64,000 nucleotides of DNA from Thermoflavimicrobium dichotomicum (lineage in GTDB: Bacteria > Bacillota > Bacilli > Thermoactinomycetales > Thermoactinomycetaceae). The notes below the pieces were generated by a model. That model did no database searches. It saw nothing but the letters and a program-made list of their open reading frames with translations, and was not told where the DNA came from. The position numbers were made by a program, and so were the translations under genes. Positions 7,879 through 16,062 of this stretch are shown here, in pieces; position 1 is the stretch's first letter, and each line of letters opens with the position of its first letter. The DNA lies in the NCBI RefSeq assembly GCF_900114055.1, contig NZ_FORR01000001.1:186001-250000 (forward strand), in the 5' to 3' direction.

Positions 7879-8400
7879 TCAAGAATCAGGAATTACAATC
7901 GTTGAGAATATGCGGGCTCGACGTTTTGGAGATGGTTCTTTCTGTAAAAAATGTTCAATCAGTGCATGTAGCTGGTCAATCAGTTCTTGGAACTCATCAT
8001 CCGAAAGATTTAAATGTACCTGCTGATAGAATATCCCATTTTTTTGAGTATCACACGACACTTGATCCATATAGCGCTGAAAATCAGATTGTAGCACAGC
8101 TAAAAACCCTAAAAAATGTTGTCCATAGTCAGCCTGGGTTTCCTGCTGATCAGAAGCAGGCGGAACTTGCAATGCATGTTCAGCCAAAGCATATACTCTC
8201 TCAAGCGCCCCACGAATTTGCCTTTGTTGTACAACTTGTAAAATGCCTCCCTGGAGCAACTTGTTCACATGACGATACAAAGTGGCTTGAGGAATATCTG
8301 GCAACAAGTCGATTAACTGCTGAGCTGTGAGATTTCTTCCTCCAACAAAGGCGCGAATAATCCGCATACGGATCGGATGCAATAATAACTCTGCTTTCAT
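7879..8400 (-). CDS. ArsR-type winged-helix regulator
   Basis: The protein (173 residues from ATG 8400, 181 if ATG 8424 is used) begins with a winged-helix domain: LLHPIRMRIIRAF, LTAQQLIDLL, then the recognition helix PQATLYRHVNKLLQGG and a wing with VVQQRQIRG. The C-terminal half is helical and may dimerise or bind a ligand. No ArsR metal-binding CxC motif is visible. Neither start has an ideal ribosome site; GAGGTGGG lies 15 bases before ATG 8400. A candidate Fur/PerR-like box lies at 8436-8450, just upstream. The target is unknown; the adjacent lipoprotein gene is a candidate. Confidence 0.75.
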   Translation of the reverse strand: MKAELLLHPIRMRIIRAFVGGRNLTAQQLIDLLPDIPQATLYRHVNKLLQGGILQVVQQRQIRGALERVYALAEHALQVPPASDQQETQADYGQHFLGFLAVLQSDFQRYMDQVSCDTQKNGIFYQQVHLNLSDDEFQELIDQLHALIEHFLQKEPSPKRRARIFSTIVIPDS

Positions 8401-8481
8401 AATCAGGAATGATTCCCACCTCATATTTTTATTCTTAATAATGATAATAAACTGTATTCACCTTCGTCAATGATTCGAACA

Positions 8482-8513
8482 GAAAAAGCTTTCACTTTAT
8501 TTCAAGCGAAAGC
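8482..8513 (-). terminator. Terminator of the 8526-9158 gene
   Basis: On the minus strand GCTTTCGCTT (8513-8504) pairs with AAGTGAAAGC (8497-8488), with one G-U pair, followed by TTTTTCT. It is a standard intrinsic terminator, 13 bases after the stop codon. Confidence 0.8.
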
Positions 8514-8525
8514 AATCCATTCATT

Positions 8526-9158
8526 TCATGGAACAGGATGGAACTCTTTAGTGATCAGCCTCTTTTCTGTTAAAACCAATATCCATATACAGAGGCATTC
8601 ACATATGGCGTAAACCCATTCGTTATTCAATAACCGCCCGATACCGATTCCACAAAAACCGGTCACCATCCCCAATAGCATGAATGGCCAGCGCTGCTGG
8701 ATCCACAATGCCCAACCGACAATGAATAATGGAAGCAGTGCAAGGAATAACGTAGCAGGAATTGGATCAAGGATGATCTTGGCAGAATCTGACCGCAAAA
8801 ACTCGGTATACACTCCAAATATTACAGCTATAAGAAAGTAGCTGTAAAAAATGGCCTTTGTACTTAGACGCTCACCCCAGTCGACATGCACACGTCGTAC
8901 AATATCAAGCGCAACAAACACAAGTAATGGGATTAGAACAACATACACAACATAAGCAAAGATATGTAATGCCTCCAGCATTTCATTAAAACCGATTCCT
9001 GTTCCAAGTGATAAACTGAAATACCGGAAAAATAGGCAAAGAATAAGAAAAAGCAGCCAAGAAGTTCCCCAATATTCAGATTCACGGGAATAACGAAAAA
9101 TCTGTATAAACAAAATAAAGTAAATGACGGTTAATATCGGATAGAAAAGAGCTTCCAT
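8526..9158 (-). CDS. Multi-pass membrane protein of unknown function
   Basis: The 210-residue protein is almost entirely hydrophobic with about six or seven predicted transmembrane segments (for example YPILTVIYFILFIQIF, LIPLLVFVAL, ATLFLALLPLFIVGWALW) and short polar loops. I do not recognise a family. ATG 9158 is chosen over 9170 because GGAGG lies five bases upstream. It is monocistronic: its own terminator follows, and the crh operon terminator lies upstream of it. Confidence 0.75.
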   Translation of the reverse strand: MEALFYPILTVIYFILFIQIFRYSRESEYWGTSWLLFLILCLFFRYFSLSLGTGIGFNEMLEALHIFAYVVYVVLIPLLVFVALDIVRRVHVDWGERLSTKAIFYSYFLIAVIFGVYTEFLRSDSAKIILDPIPATLFLALLPLFIVGWALWIQQRWPFMLLGMVTGFCGIGIGRLLNNEWVYAICECLCIWILVLTEKRLITKEFHPVP

Positions 9159-9293
9159 ATTCTCCTCCATATCCTATTGTTTGATATCCCCATCATATAC
9201 AATAATTGGTTATGCTAATCCGCTTAAATGTGACATCCCTTTGTCCTATTTGGTACAGATTTTTGTATAACTTGAAAAAAATGGATGGAAAAT

Positions 9294-9327
9294 GAATAAA
9301 AATGGCCTATCCATCATATGGATAGGC
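9294..9327 (-). terminator. Terminator of the rapZ-yvcK-whiA-crh operon
   Basis: GCCTATCCAT (9305-9314) and ATGGATAGGC (9318-9327) form a ten-pair stem with a three-base loop. On the minus strand it is followed by CATTTTTATTC. Confidence 0.85.
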
Positions 9328-9360
9328 ACGTATTGCATAAAAAAGCTTGATATTGTCCAA

Positions 9361-9618
9361 TTACTCTTTTTTCGAAACGATCTCAGCCAATGCATTTACT
9401 GCTTCTTCCGCATCGGGACCTTCTGCACTAATCACAATTTCCGTACCTTTTGAAGCAGCCAAACTCATGACTCCCATGATACTTTTAGCATTTACTTTTT
9501 TATTCCCTTTGGCTACAAACACTTGGGAGGAAAATTGATTGGCTTTTTGTACAAACGCTGCTGCAGGACGTGCATGCAATCCAGCTTCCAAATTGACAAT
9601 CACTTTTTTCTCTACCAT
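9361..9618 (-). CDS. crh: HPr-family phosphocarrier in the crh position
   Basis: This 85-residue HPr-fold protein has the HprK target Ser46 in AKSIMGVMSL and a histidine at position 15 in GLHARPAA. It sits in the place of B. subtilis crh, after rapZ-yvcK-whiA. B. subtilis Crh has glutamine at position 15 and cannot act in PTS phosphotransfer, so this protein keeps the residue needed for PEP-dependent phosphorylation and might serve as HPr, Crh or both. Ser46 phosphorylation by HprK (encoded at 30491) would make it a CcpA co-repressor. AGAAAGG precedes ATG 9618. The symbol follows position; the function may be that of ptsH. Confidence 0.88.
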   Translation of the reverse strand: MVEKKVIVNLEAGLHARPAAAFVQKANQFSSQVFVAKGNKKVNAKSIMGVMSLAASKGTEIVISAEGPDAEEAVNALAEIVSKKE

Positions 9619-9670
9619 GCCTTTCTCTGTTACGCATCCATTATATGCGAAACAGATTATTCACCTCACT

Positions 9671-10609
9671 TTATTGGATTTTTCGTAGTTGATCTGCCAT
9701 CTCATCGAGTTTCCGCAATCGATGATTAATCGCGGATTTACTTATTTTTCCGCTTGGCAGTAACTGCCCCAATTCAGATAGACTTACCTCTGGATACTTT
9801 CTTCTCGCTTCAGCCACTTCACGTAAACGTGCGGGCAATTGATCCAAGCCGATCTCTCTGTCAATCAACTCGATATTTTCAATTTGTCGCATGGCTGCTT
9901 GAATGGTTTTATTCAAGTTAGCTGTTTCACAATTGACCAAGCGATTGACAGAATTACGCATGTCTTTCATGATGCGAACATTTTCAAAGCGCAGAAGGGA
10001 TGGATGAGCTCCAATAATGTTTAAAAACTCACCAATCTTGTCTCCCTCTTTAATATATACAACATAGCCCTTTTTTCTCTCAATTATTTTAGCATGAAGA
10101 CGAAGTGAATTCATAAGTTGACAAAGTGCTTCACTATGATCATGATACGTTGAAACCACTTCCAAATGATAGGATGCGCTATCCGGATTGTTGACAGAGC
10201 CTCCTGCCAAAAAAGCACCACGTAAATAAGCTCGTTTACAGCATGGCTTTTTGATTAACTCTGGCGAAATACCACTGATACGTTCCCAGCTATTTTCCTT
10301 TAATATATGCAAATCCGAAAGGATCATCTCTGCTTGCGAAGAGAGTCGAATCAAGTAAACATTATTTTTCTTTAACCGGACTTTTTTACGTACCAGCACT
10401 TCCGGTTGCACTTGATATAAATACTTAAACAAAGAAAATACATGCCGAGCAGTCGCTGGATTTTCGGTTGTAAAATCCAAAACCATCCGTCTTTCCTTTA
10501 ATTGGAGCGCTCCGTTCATCCGCACCAAAGCAGACAACTCTGCCTTTTTACAACAGTCATCTGTCTGTACCTGTGTTAATTCCTTTTTGGTTGTTGAAGT
10601 AAAGGACAT
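9671..10609 (-). CDS. whiA: DNA-binding protein WhiA
   Basis: The 312-residue protein is full-length WhiA: a LAGLIDADG-like homing-endonuclease fold lacking catalytic function (residues about 10-190, with the signature [20 protein letters not shown]) followed by a C-terminal helix-turn-helix ([19 protein letters not shown] then [12 protein letters not shown]). In Bacillus it affects division and chromosome segregation; in Streptomyces it controls sporulation septation. GGGATGAG precedes ATG 10609, and the gene follows yvcK by 12 bases, in the conserved rapZ-yvcK-whiA order. Confidence 0.97.
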   Translation of the reverse strand: MSFTSTTKKELTQVQTDDCCKKAELSALVRMNGALQLKERRMVLDFTTENPATARHVFSLFKYLYQVQPEVLVRKKVRLKKNNVYLIRLSSQAEMILSDLHILKENSWERISGISPELIKKPCCKRAYLRGAFLAGGSVNNPDSASYHLEVVSTYHDHSEALCQLMNSLRLHAKIIERKKGYVVYIKEGDKIGEFLNIIGAHPSLLRFENVRIMKDMRNSVNRLVNCETANLNKTIQAAMRQIENIELIDREIGLDQLPARLREVAEARRKYPEVSLSELGQLLPSGKISKSAINHRLRKLDEMADQLRKIQ

Positions 10610-10621
10610 GACTCATCCCTT

Positions 10622-11617
10622 CTATCCGCTCTGTAGTTGTCTGAGGCGCTCTTGGACTAGCCGTACAATATGCCTGCTAATGCGATCCGCATCATGTCTT
10701 AACACCGATTGATATAACAATAAATTATCCGCCAGCACTTGACAACCCATTTTATGAATTTGTTTAATATCTGGCTTGACCATGCACTGATTGCTTTTTG
10801 CATATCGCTTTTGAATTTCTAATGGAGGTACTTCATCATTTACAATCACATAGTCAAATAACTGCTCTCCCACATGATCATAAATCGCTCGAACATGATC
10901 ACTTGCCGTAAAATGATCCGTTTCTCCCGGTTGGGTCATGACATTACACACATAAATTTTGCAAGCCTGTGAAGCACGAATGGATTCGGTCATATCTTTT
11001 ACCAAAAGATTGGGGAGAATACTTGTATAGAGGCTTCCAGGTCCCACTACAATCCCATCGGCATCAGCAATCGCCTGAACTGCTTCTTCAAGCGGTCTTG
11101 GCTCTGGAGGATGAAGAAAAACCCGCCGTATCTTTTTACCCATTTTAGGAATTTGTGATTCACCTTTTACAATCGTTCCATCCATCATTTCCGCAATTAA
11201 GGTAACATCTTGTTCACTTGCGGGCAAGACACGACCGCGCACGGCCAAAACCCGACTCATTTCTTTCACAGCCCGTGTAAAGTCACCTGTAATCTCTTTT
11301 AAGGCAGCAATCATTAAATTGCCAAGTGTATGACCTTTCAGTCCTTCACCATTTTCAAAACGATATTGAAAGATACTTTCCAAAAGCGGTTCTGTATCTG
11401 CCAGAGCAATTAAAACATTGCGTATATCACCAGGAGGAGGCATTTGCAAATCATTACGCAGACGCCCCGAACTACCTCCATCATCGGCCACTGTTACAAT
11501 CGCTGTAATCTCAACAGGTAATTTTTTCAACCCTCTTAAAATAACAGACAAACCCGTCCCTCCACCGATGCATACAATATGCGGACGGGCTATTTTCAAG
11601 TCACCTACGATCGACAC
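10622..11617 (-). CDS. yvcK: Gluconeogenesis factor YvcK/GlmR
   Basis: The 331-residue protein is of the CofD/YvcK (UPF0052) family: IGGGTGLSVILRGLK at the N-terminus, VTVADDGGSSGRLR near residue 45, then GDIRNVLIALAD and GPGSLYTSILPNLLV. In B. subtilis YvcK/GlmR binds UDP-GlcNAc and supports cell-wall precursor synthesis on gluconeogenic carbon sources, and it is tied to RapZ and GlmS. GTG 11617 is used; AAGGCGG at the end of rapZ lies about ten bases upstream. A TTG a few codons further in is a weaker alternative. It is the middle gene of the rapZ-yvcK-whiA-HPr operon. Confidence 0.96.
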   Translation of the reverse strand: MSIVGDLKIARPHIVCIGGGTGLSVILRGLKKLPVEITAIVTVADDGGSSGRLRNDLQMPPPGDIRNVLIALADTEPLLESIFQYRFENGEGLKGHTLGNLMIAALKEITGDFTRAVKEMSRVLAVRGRVLPASEQDVTLIAEMMDGTIVKGESQIPKMGKKIRRVFLHPPEPRPLEEAVQAIADADGIVVGPGSLYTSILPNLLVKDMTESIRASQACKIYVCNVMTQPGETDHFTASDHVRAIYDHVGEQLFDYVIVNDEVPPLEIQKRYAKSNQCMVKPDIKQIHKMGCQVLADNLLLYQSVLRHDADRISRHIVRLVQERLRQLQSG

Positions 11618-11623
11618 CTTTTT

Positions 11624-12499
11624 TTATCCGCCTTTCTTGATGTCTCGATGTGTCACTCGGCAATGCTCTTTCTCTTTAAACATGCGATATAAATATTCAG
11701 CAATCGCAACAGAACGATGTTTTCCACCTGTACAACCGATTCCAACCACTAGATGTGATTTTCCTTCCCGGTTATAGTTAGGAAGTAGAAAGGACAATAA
11801 ATCCACCAGTTTATCCAAAAACTGTTTCGTTTCCGTCCATTTATGCACATAATCATACACTTCAGGATCTTTCCCCGTATGTGGCCGGAGTGAATCTACA
11901 TAATGTGGATTCGGCAAGAAGCGGACATCAAAGATCAAATCCGCATCAATCGGAATACCGTATTTAAAACCAAAAGACATAAAATGAACTGTCATCCCAA
12001 CTTGACCAACCTGGGAATAATGAGCAACAATTTTTTCTTTTAACTGGCTGGGTTTTAACTGGCTGGTATCAATAATATAGTGGGCTCGTCCTTTTATTTC
12101 CTCTAACAGCTTGCGCTCTTGAACGATCCCATCAAGTGGTGTACCATCCGGAGAAAGAGGATGTCGTCTTCTTGTTTCCTTATAGCGGCGAACCAAGGTT
12201 TGGTCATCTGCGTCCAAAAATAATATTTGATAATGAATACCATGAATCTTTTCCAACATTTCCAATGAATCAAATAACGATGAGAAAAACTCTCTACCTC
12301 TTAAGTCAATCACCAAGGCAACTTTCCGGAGCTTCCCCTCCGATTGCTCCAACAACTCCGCAAACTTCGGCAATAAGACCGGAGGAAGGTTATCGATACA
12401 AAAGAAACCCAGATCTTCCAAACTCTGTACTGCAACCGTTTTACCAGCGCCGGACATTCCGGTGATGACAACTAAATTCAATTCTTTATCGGTATTCAC
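11624..12499 (-). CDS. rapZ: RNase adapter/nucleotide-binding protein RapZ (YvcJ)
   Basis: The protein of about 291 residues has an N-terminal P-loop ([10 protein letters not shown]), a Walker B-like LFLDADD, and the C-terminal RapZ hallmarks [16 protein letters not shown] and CRVTHRD. In Gram-negatives RapZ binds GlcN6P and guides RNase E to a small RNA; in B. subtilis YvcJ is a GTPase affecting competence. Three in-frame starts lie close together: GTG 12508, ATG 12505 and GTG 12499. AAAGGTGAT is ideally spaced only for GTG 12499, so I use that; the family length fits any of them. It is the first gene of the operon. Confidence 0.93.
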   Translation of the reverse strand: MNTDKELNLVVITGMSGAGKTVAVQSLEDLGFFCIDNLPPVLLPKFAELLEQSEGKLRKVALVIDLRGREFFSSLFDSLEMLEKIHGIHYQILFLDADDQTLVRRYKETRRRHPLSPDGTPLDGIVQERKLLEEIKGRAHYIIDTSQLKPSQLKEKIVAHYSQVGQVGMTVHFMSFGFKYGIPIDADLIFDVRFLPNPHYVDSLRPHTGKDPEVYDYVHKWTETKQFLDKLVDLLSFLLPNYNREGKSHLVVGIGCTGGKHRSVAIAEYLYRMFKEKEHCRVTHRDIKKGG

Positions 12500-12531
12500 A
12501 GCCATCACCTTTCACTCTTAATGTTACATCT

Positions 12532-12560
12532 ATTATAACGTAGTTTTTTATGTATGATCA
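12532..12560 (-). promoter_or_regulatory. Candidate promoter of the rapZ operon
   Basis: The minus strand has a perfect -10 TATAAT (12537-12532), about 32 bases before the rapZ start. The -35 is poor: TGATCA at 12560-12555 with a 17-base spacer. The -10 is the main evidence. Confidence 0.4.
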
Positions 12561-12620
12561 TTCCTTTTTTGCCAATGATTGCAAATCCCTGTTGCGCATT
12601 ACAGTAATAGAAGATCAGGT

Positions 12621-12649
12621 CAAAGAAAAAACGCAGGAATTCCCTGCGT
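12621..12649 (-). terminator. Terminator after the TPR-thioredoxin genes
   Basis: Read on the minus strand, ACGCAGG (12649-12643) and CCTGCGT (12637-12631) pair around a five-base loop and are followed by TTTTTTCTTT. Confidence 0.88.
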
Positions 12650-12723
12650 CAGTTCGCTGACTCAGGATGACGACAAAGCCCCCCCAGCCATTTTATCCTT
12701 TGCCAAAAAGCTGACTCCTGCTT

Positions 12724-13050
12724 TTATAATTTCTTTTGTGACATTCCTTCCAAAAAGGTTTCAATTTGTTCTTTTGTTTTTGCATCTCGGCTAGGCAAAC
12801 GCCCGATTTCTTCCCCATCTTTAAAAATCAGGAAAGTAGGAATTCCTTTCACATTATATTGTTCGGCAATCTGTGTGGCTTCATCAACATCCAGAATTCC
12901 GAACTCATAACGATCTGCAAATTTCCGCTCAATCTCAGGTAAATCAGGTTCAATCCGTTTGCAATCAGGGCACCAATCCGCTGTAAATTCGACCACCTTT
13001 TCACCCATTTGTACAAATTTAGAAAAGCTTTCCACTCCAAGCTTTTTCAT
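12724..13050 (-). CDS. Thioredoxin-family protein
   Basis: The 108-residue protein is a single thioredoxin domain with the redox motif WCPDC (in place of the usual WCGPC), a cis-proline segment GIPTFLIFKDG and FGILDVDEA before it. It should reduce disulfides or carry redox equivalents in the cytoplasm; no signal peptide is present. The Pro-Asp pair between the cysteines should alter the redox potential relative to TrxA, so partner proteins cannot be guessed. ATG 13050 is chosen because AGGAG is seven bases upstream. It follows the TPR gene by 11 bases, in the place where B. subtilis has trxB. Confidence 0.88.
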   Translation of the reverse strand: MKKLGVESFSKFVQMGEKVVEFTADWCPDCKRIEPDLPEIERKFADRYEFGILDVDEATQIAEQYNVKGIPTFLIFKDGEEIGRLPSRDAKTKEQIETFLEGMSQKKL

Positions 13051-13061
13051 CGCTACACTCC

Positions 13062-14753
13062 TCACTTTTTATCAAAAATTTCATCAGCTAGAGATGATAA
13101 TTGCTTAATATACCTTGTTACAGTCGAAACAGAAATATTGTATTTTTGAGCAAGAGATGTTTTGGTCACCGCTTGCTGATCCTGTTTGATGGCAAGATAT
13201 TCAATGGCGGCCGCCCATCCTTCTACTTTATGAACGGTCGGAATTCCATTTTCCATCTGCTTTTTCCAGAGTGCCTTGGCCTTTTGTTTTTCTTTGCTAG
13301 AAGCATCTTGCATATGTTTTAAACAGCAGTCCCAAACCTGGTCCCACTTTTTCTTCCATAGCGAAAAATCGGTTTGCAAATAAACTCGTTCTATTTGTAG
13401 TTTATACCCTTCATAATTCATCATAAACGGGGGCTCTGCATTCATATCCTGTAAAGTAAAAAGAGCCATCTTTTTCAATTGCATATTTTCGCCTGGACGT
13501 AACAGAATCTCCCGCAATTTCTCTTCCAAATCTTCGGGTGAAAGGAGAGCCAATGTCTGGATGGCCCCGAATTTATCATGATCATGCCCTTCATCGAGCA
13601 GATTATAAAGAAATTGCGTAAAACTGGGGTCTGAGTACAACTCTTCCAGTTGTTCAGATGGTGGAATATCCTTCTTCTCCTCAGGAATCCGATAGTCATA
13701 GCTCACAACTGGACGAGTATGATCCGGATGATTGAGATGCTTCTCCACTTGCTTTAAATAGAAAAGGGGTACACCTGATTGTTGGTCTAAAGCCAATGCT
13801 TTTTTCCAATAACGGCGGGCTTGAATCAGCCTGCCTGTATTCCATGCGGAGACAGCTGCATAGTGATAAAGATCCGGTTCGGGCAGGATCTCTACTTTAG
13901 CAAGCAGAGAGAACAATTTGTAGGCGACTTCGTGTTCTCCCAATGTTCCCATCGTCAATGCCAATTTATAAGCATGTTCCTTATGCATTGGAACCAAATT
14001 TTTGAGTGTTTGAATAATACGTTGGCTCAAAGACACTTTTCCCATCGCATCGCTAATCACAGCAAAGTTGCAAAGGGCATGCAGGTTGGTGGGGTCCTTC
14101 TTTAAAACCTGATCAATCAATTCCAATGATTCCTCAATTTTCCCCATATAGTAATAAGCTTGAGCCAAATTGTTATAAGCCGGTAAATAATCTGGCTGCA
14201 TTTCGATAATTTCTTTTAGCAAATCAATGGCGGGCAAAAAGTTACCCGTTTCCAGATATCGATAAGCTTCTTCATGCTTTTGGATATGAAGAGGAAGTTC
14301 AACTGGAATGGGTTCCTTCGGGGGGCGTCCCAGCTCCAATGAGAGCATGTACAACATGTCTTCCGCCTCTTCGGCATATTCTCCATAAGGATCCCTGCTT
14401 AGATATTCAAGCAAATAGCTTTCTGCCAGCTCCAAATTATCCATATTCCCTGCATTATTCGCCATATAAAAGAGACATTCATGCAGGTTGGGATCCACTT
14501 CATTTAATACTGTTTCTAACACTTTATTGGATTCTTCATATCGGCCTAATTCAGATAAAATCCCCGCTAAATTGCAGTGATTGACCGGATTGTCCGGCTC
14601 TTTTTCCACTGCAAGGCGAAAATATTTCAATGCTTTTTCATATTGATGACGATTTAATGATCGGACAGCCCGTTCAAAAAAGAAACCCGCATCAAACCGA
14701 AGGCGAACCACTTTTTTCTCTTCGCTATCCAATCCAATTTGTGACCTTTTCAT
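13062..14753 (-). CDS. TPR-repeat protein with a C-terminal helix-turn-helix (YvcD-like)
   Basis: The 563-residue cytoplasmic protein contains a run of tetratricopeptide repeats over about residues 20-310 (for example YEKALKYFRLAVEKEPDNP, YYMGKIEESLELIDQVLKKD), then a less repetitive helical region. It ends with a helix-turn-helix-like segment (KTSLAQKYNISVSTVTRYIK, about 530-550). TPRs mediate protein binding, and the terminal HTH suggests contact with DNA. It occupies the position of B. subtilis yvcD, next to the his operon. ATG 14753 is preferred over 14777 because GGAGGGAAGTT immediately precedes it. A perfect palindrome sits 54 bases upstream. Function unknown. Confidence 0.85.
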   Translation of the reverse strand: MKRSQIGLDSEEKKVVRLRFDAGFFFERAVRSLNRHQYEKALKYFRLAVEKEPDNPVNHCNLAGILSELGRYEESNKVLETVLNEVDPNLHECLFYMANNAGNMDNLELAESYLLEYLSRDPYGEYAEEAEDMLYMLSLELGRPPKEPIPVELPLHIQKHEEAYRYLETGNFLPAIDLLKEIIEMQPDYLPAYNNLAQAYYYMGKIEESLELIDQVLKKDPTNLHALCNFAVISDAMGKVSLSQRIIQTLKNLVPMHKEHAYKLALTMGTLGEHEVAYKLFSLLAKVEILPEPDLYHYAAVSAWNTGRLIQARRYWKKALALDQQSGVPLFYLKQVEKHLNHPDHTRPVVSYDYRIPEEKKDIPPSEQLEELYSDPSFTQFLYNLLDEGHDHDKFGAIQTLALLSPEDLEEKLREILLRPGENMQLKKMALFTLQDMNAEPPFMMNYEGYKLQIERVYLQTDFSLWKKKWDQVWDCCLKHMQDASSKEKQKAKALWKKQMENGIPTVHKVEGWAAAIEYLAIKQDQQAVTKTSLAQKYNISVSTVTRYIKQLSSLADEIFDKK

Positions 14754-14806
14754 AACTTCCCTCCAACCAGCCAGCATAGTTTTACTGGTGGGATGGTATC
14801 TGACTG

Positions 14807-14827
14807 AAAAAGTATATCATACTTTTT
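14807..14827. promoter_or_regulatory. Perfect palindrome upstream of the TPR gene
   Basis: AAAAAGTAT, ATC, ATACTTTTT is a nine-base perfect inverted repeat in the leader of the TPR-thioredoxin genes. It could be a dimeric regulator's operator, possibly for the HTH of the TPR protein itself, or a weak hairpin. Confidence 0.45.
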
Positions 14828-14969
14828 ATTAAAATACAGTTAAGGATTAAGTACCGAAACAATGTTGTAATAGAACCGAACCTGCTAAATGGCCTGAATG
14901 AGCAGTAGAGTCATCGATAAAATGGTAAAACGAATAGAATATTGAGGTTGAAAGGAAATGGAATTTGTA

Positions 14970-15208
14970 GTAGGTTCACAATGGTCCCATCTGTATTAAT
15001 CATGTCCTCAATAATAATAAGAGTATACCCCTGAACTTCTTCAACCATAGGTGTTATTTTTGCCTTATGATGAGCCGGACTCTTCCCATCAAAAACACTA
15101 ACGGAGGGTCCAGCGAAACAGCCAATTTCCCGGCTTGACATGACCAACATCCTGAGAAACCACTACAGGTCTAGAGATATCCTGTTTCAAGCCGATTGAT
15201 TCAGACAT
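14970..15208 (-). pseudogene. Decayed ribose-phosphate pyrophosphokinase-like fragment
   Basis: A good start region (GGAGGAG before ATG 15208) opens a reading frame whose peptide DISRPVVVSQDVGHV resembles the VVVSPDxGG segment of PRPP synthetase. After one frame change, the next frame reads FAGPSVSVFDGKSPAHHKAK and GYTLIIIEDMINTDGTIV, matching the region through the PRPP-binding loop (DDMIDTAGT in intact enzymes). Only about 80 residues of a roughly 315-residue protein are represented, and key residues are changed. The rest of the 676-base gap between the TPR gene and hisIE holds the TPR leader palindrome and the his terminator. The similarity is by eye. Confidence 0.6.
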
Positions 15209-15329
15209 CACTCACTCCTCCAAATGAGGTAAGATCATCCACGATTCGTTCATAATTTTCCCTATTATATCGTATTTCTCTAGCAAAACCCAAAAAGAAA
15301 TAGAAGGAATAAAAATATACTCTTTTCTA

Positions 15330-15354
15330 AAAGAAAAAGTCGCTTTGTAGCGAC
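15330..15354 (-). terminator. Terminator of the his operon
   Basis: On the minus strand GTCGCT (15354-15349), ACAA, AGCGAC (15344-15339) is followed by TTTTTCTTTT, a clear intrinsic terminator about 75 bases after the hisIE stop. A second stem, ACCACCAC/GTGGTGGT, spans the hisIE stop codon itself but has no T-tract. Confidence 0.88.
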
Positions 15355-15429
15355 ACAGGAACATGGACGAAGCAAATCCACTTGAAGCCTCAACGTTTTT
15401 GCCAAGAAGCGGGGGTTGACCACCACGAT

Positions 15430-16062
15430 TTATGTGGTGGTTTTGACATGCCTTTTCTCTAACTCATGTAAAACCTCATCCAACGGCAATTTTGCTTCTT
15501 GTAATAAAACGAGCAAATGATAAAGCAAATCGGCAGTTTCATATCGTAATTCGTCATGGGACTGATTTTTAGCTGCTATTATCACTTCCGCTGCTTCCTC
15601 ACCCACTTTTTTTAAAATCTTATCCAATCCTTTTTCAAACAGGTAGGTCGTATATGCCCCTTCTGGTCGCTGTTCATCTCGCTCTTTAATCAGCTGCTCC
15701 AATTGGGTCAGAATCTGGAATCGATCTGTTTTTGCATGTTTCATTTCAGTAAAACAGCTATAAGCTCCTGTATGACAGGCAGGTCCTTGGGGAATCACCT
15801 GAACCAACACGGCATCCTGATCACAGTCGTAATGCAATGATACCACTTTTTGTGTATGTCCTGACGTTTCTCCTTTATGCCATAGTTGCTGACGCGAGCG
15901 ACTATAAAACCATGTCTCTCCACTTTCGATTGTCAGAGCCAAAGATTCTCTATTCATATAAGCCAATGTTAAAACTTCTTTGGTTTTTGCATCTTGTACA
16001 ATAGCAGGCACAAGACCCCGATCATCATATTTGATTTGTGCTGGATCCAGATTCACCTTCAC
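15430..16062 (-). CDS. hisIE: Bifunctional phosphoribosyl-AMP cyclohydrolase/ATP pyrophosphatase
   Basis: The 210-residue fusion carries the cyclohydrolase domain first (about 1-115; [20 protein letters not shown], then the metal-binding [10 protein letters not shown] and GPACHTG) and the pyrophosphohydrolase domain second (about 118-205; [21 protein letters not shown] and [13 protein letters not shown]). It performs steps two and three of histidine synthesis. The start is GTG 16062, forming a GTGA overlap with the hisF stop, with GGAGG four bases before it. It is the last gene of the hisZGDBHAF(IE) operon; as I recall, B. subtilis carries the same fusion. Confidence 0.97.
   Translation of the reverse strand: MKVNLDPAQIKYDDRGLVPAIVQDAKTKEVLTLAYMNRESLALTIESGETWFYSRSRQQLWHKGETSGHTQKVVSLHYDCDQDAVLVQVIPQGPACHTGAYSCFTEMKHAKTDRFQILTQLEQLIKERDEQRPEGAYTTYLFEKGLDKILKKVGEEAAEVIIAAKNQSHDELRYETADLLYHLLVLLQEAKLPLDEVLHELEKRHVKTTT

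Noticed and set aside
9671-10609. LAGLIDADG-like protein as a mobile homing endonuclease
   Set aside because: The sequence is full-length WhiA in its conserved operon position, with the HTH domain; WhiA uses the fold without nuclease activity.
15414-15440. ACCACCAC/GTGGTGGT stem as the his-operon terminator
   Set aside because: It spans the hisIE stop codon and lacks a T-tract; the stem at 15339-15354 with TTTTTCTTTT is a better terminator.
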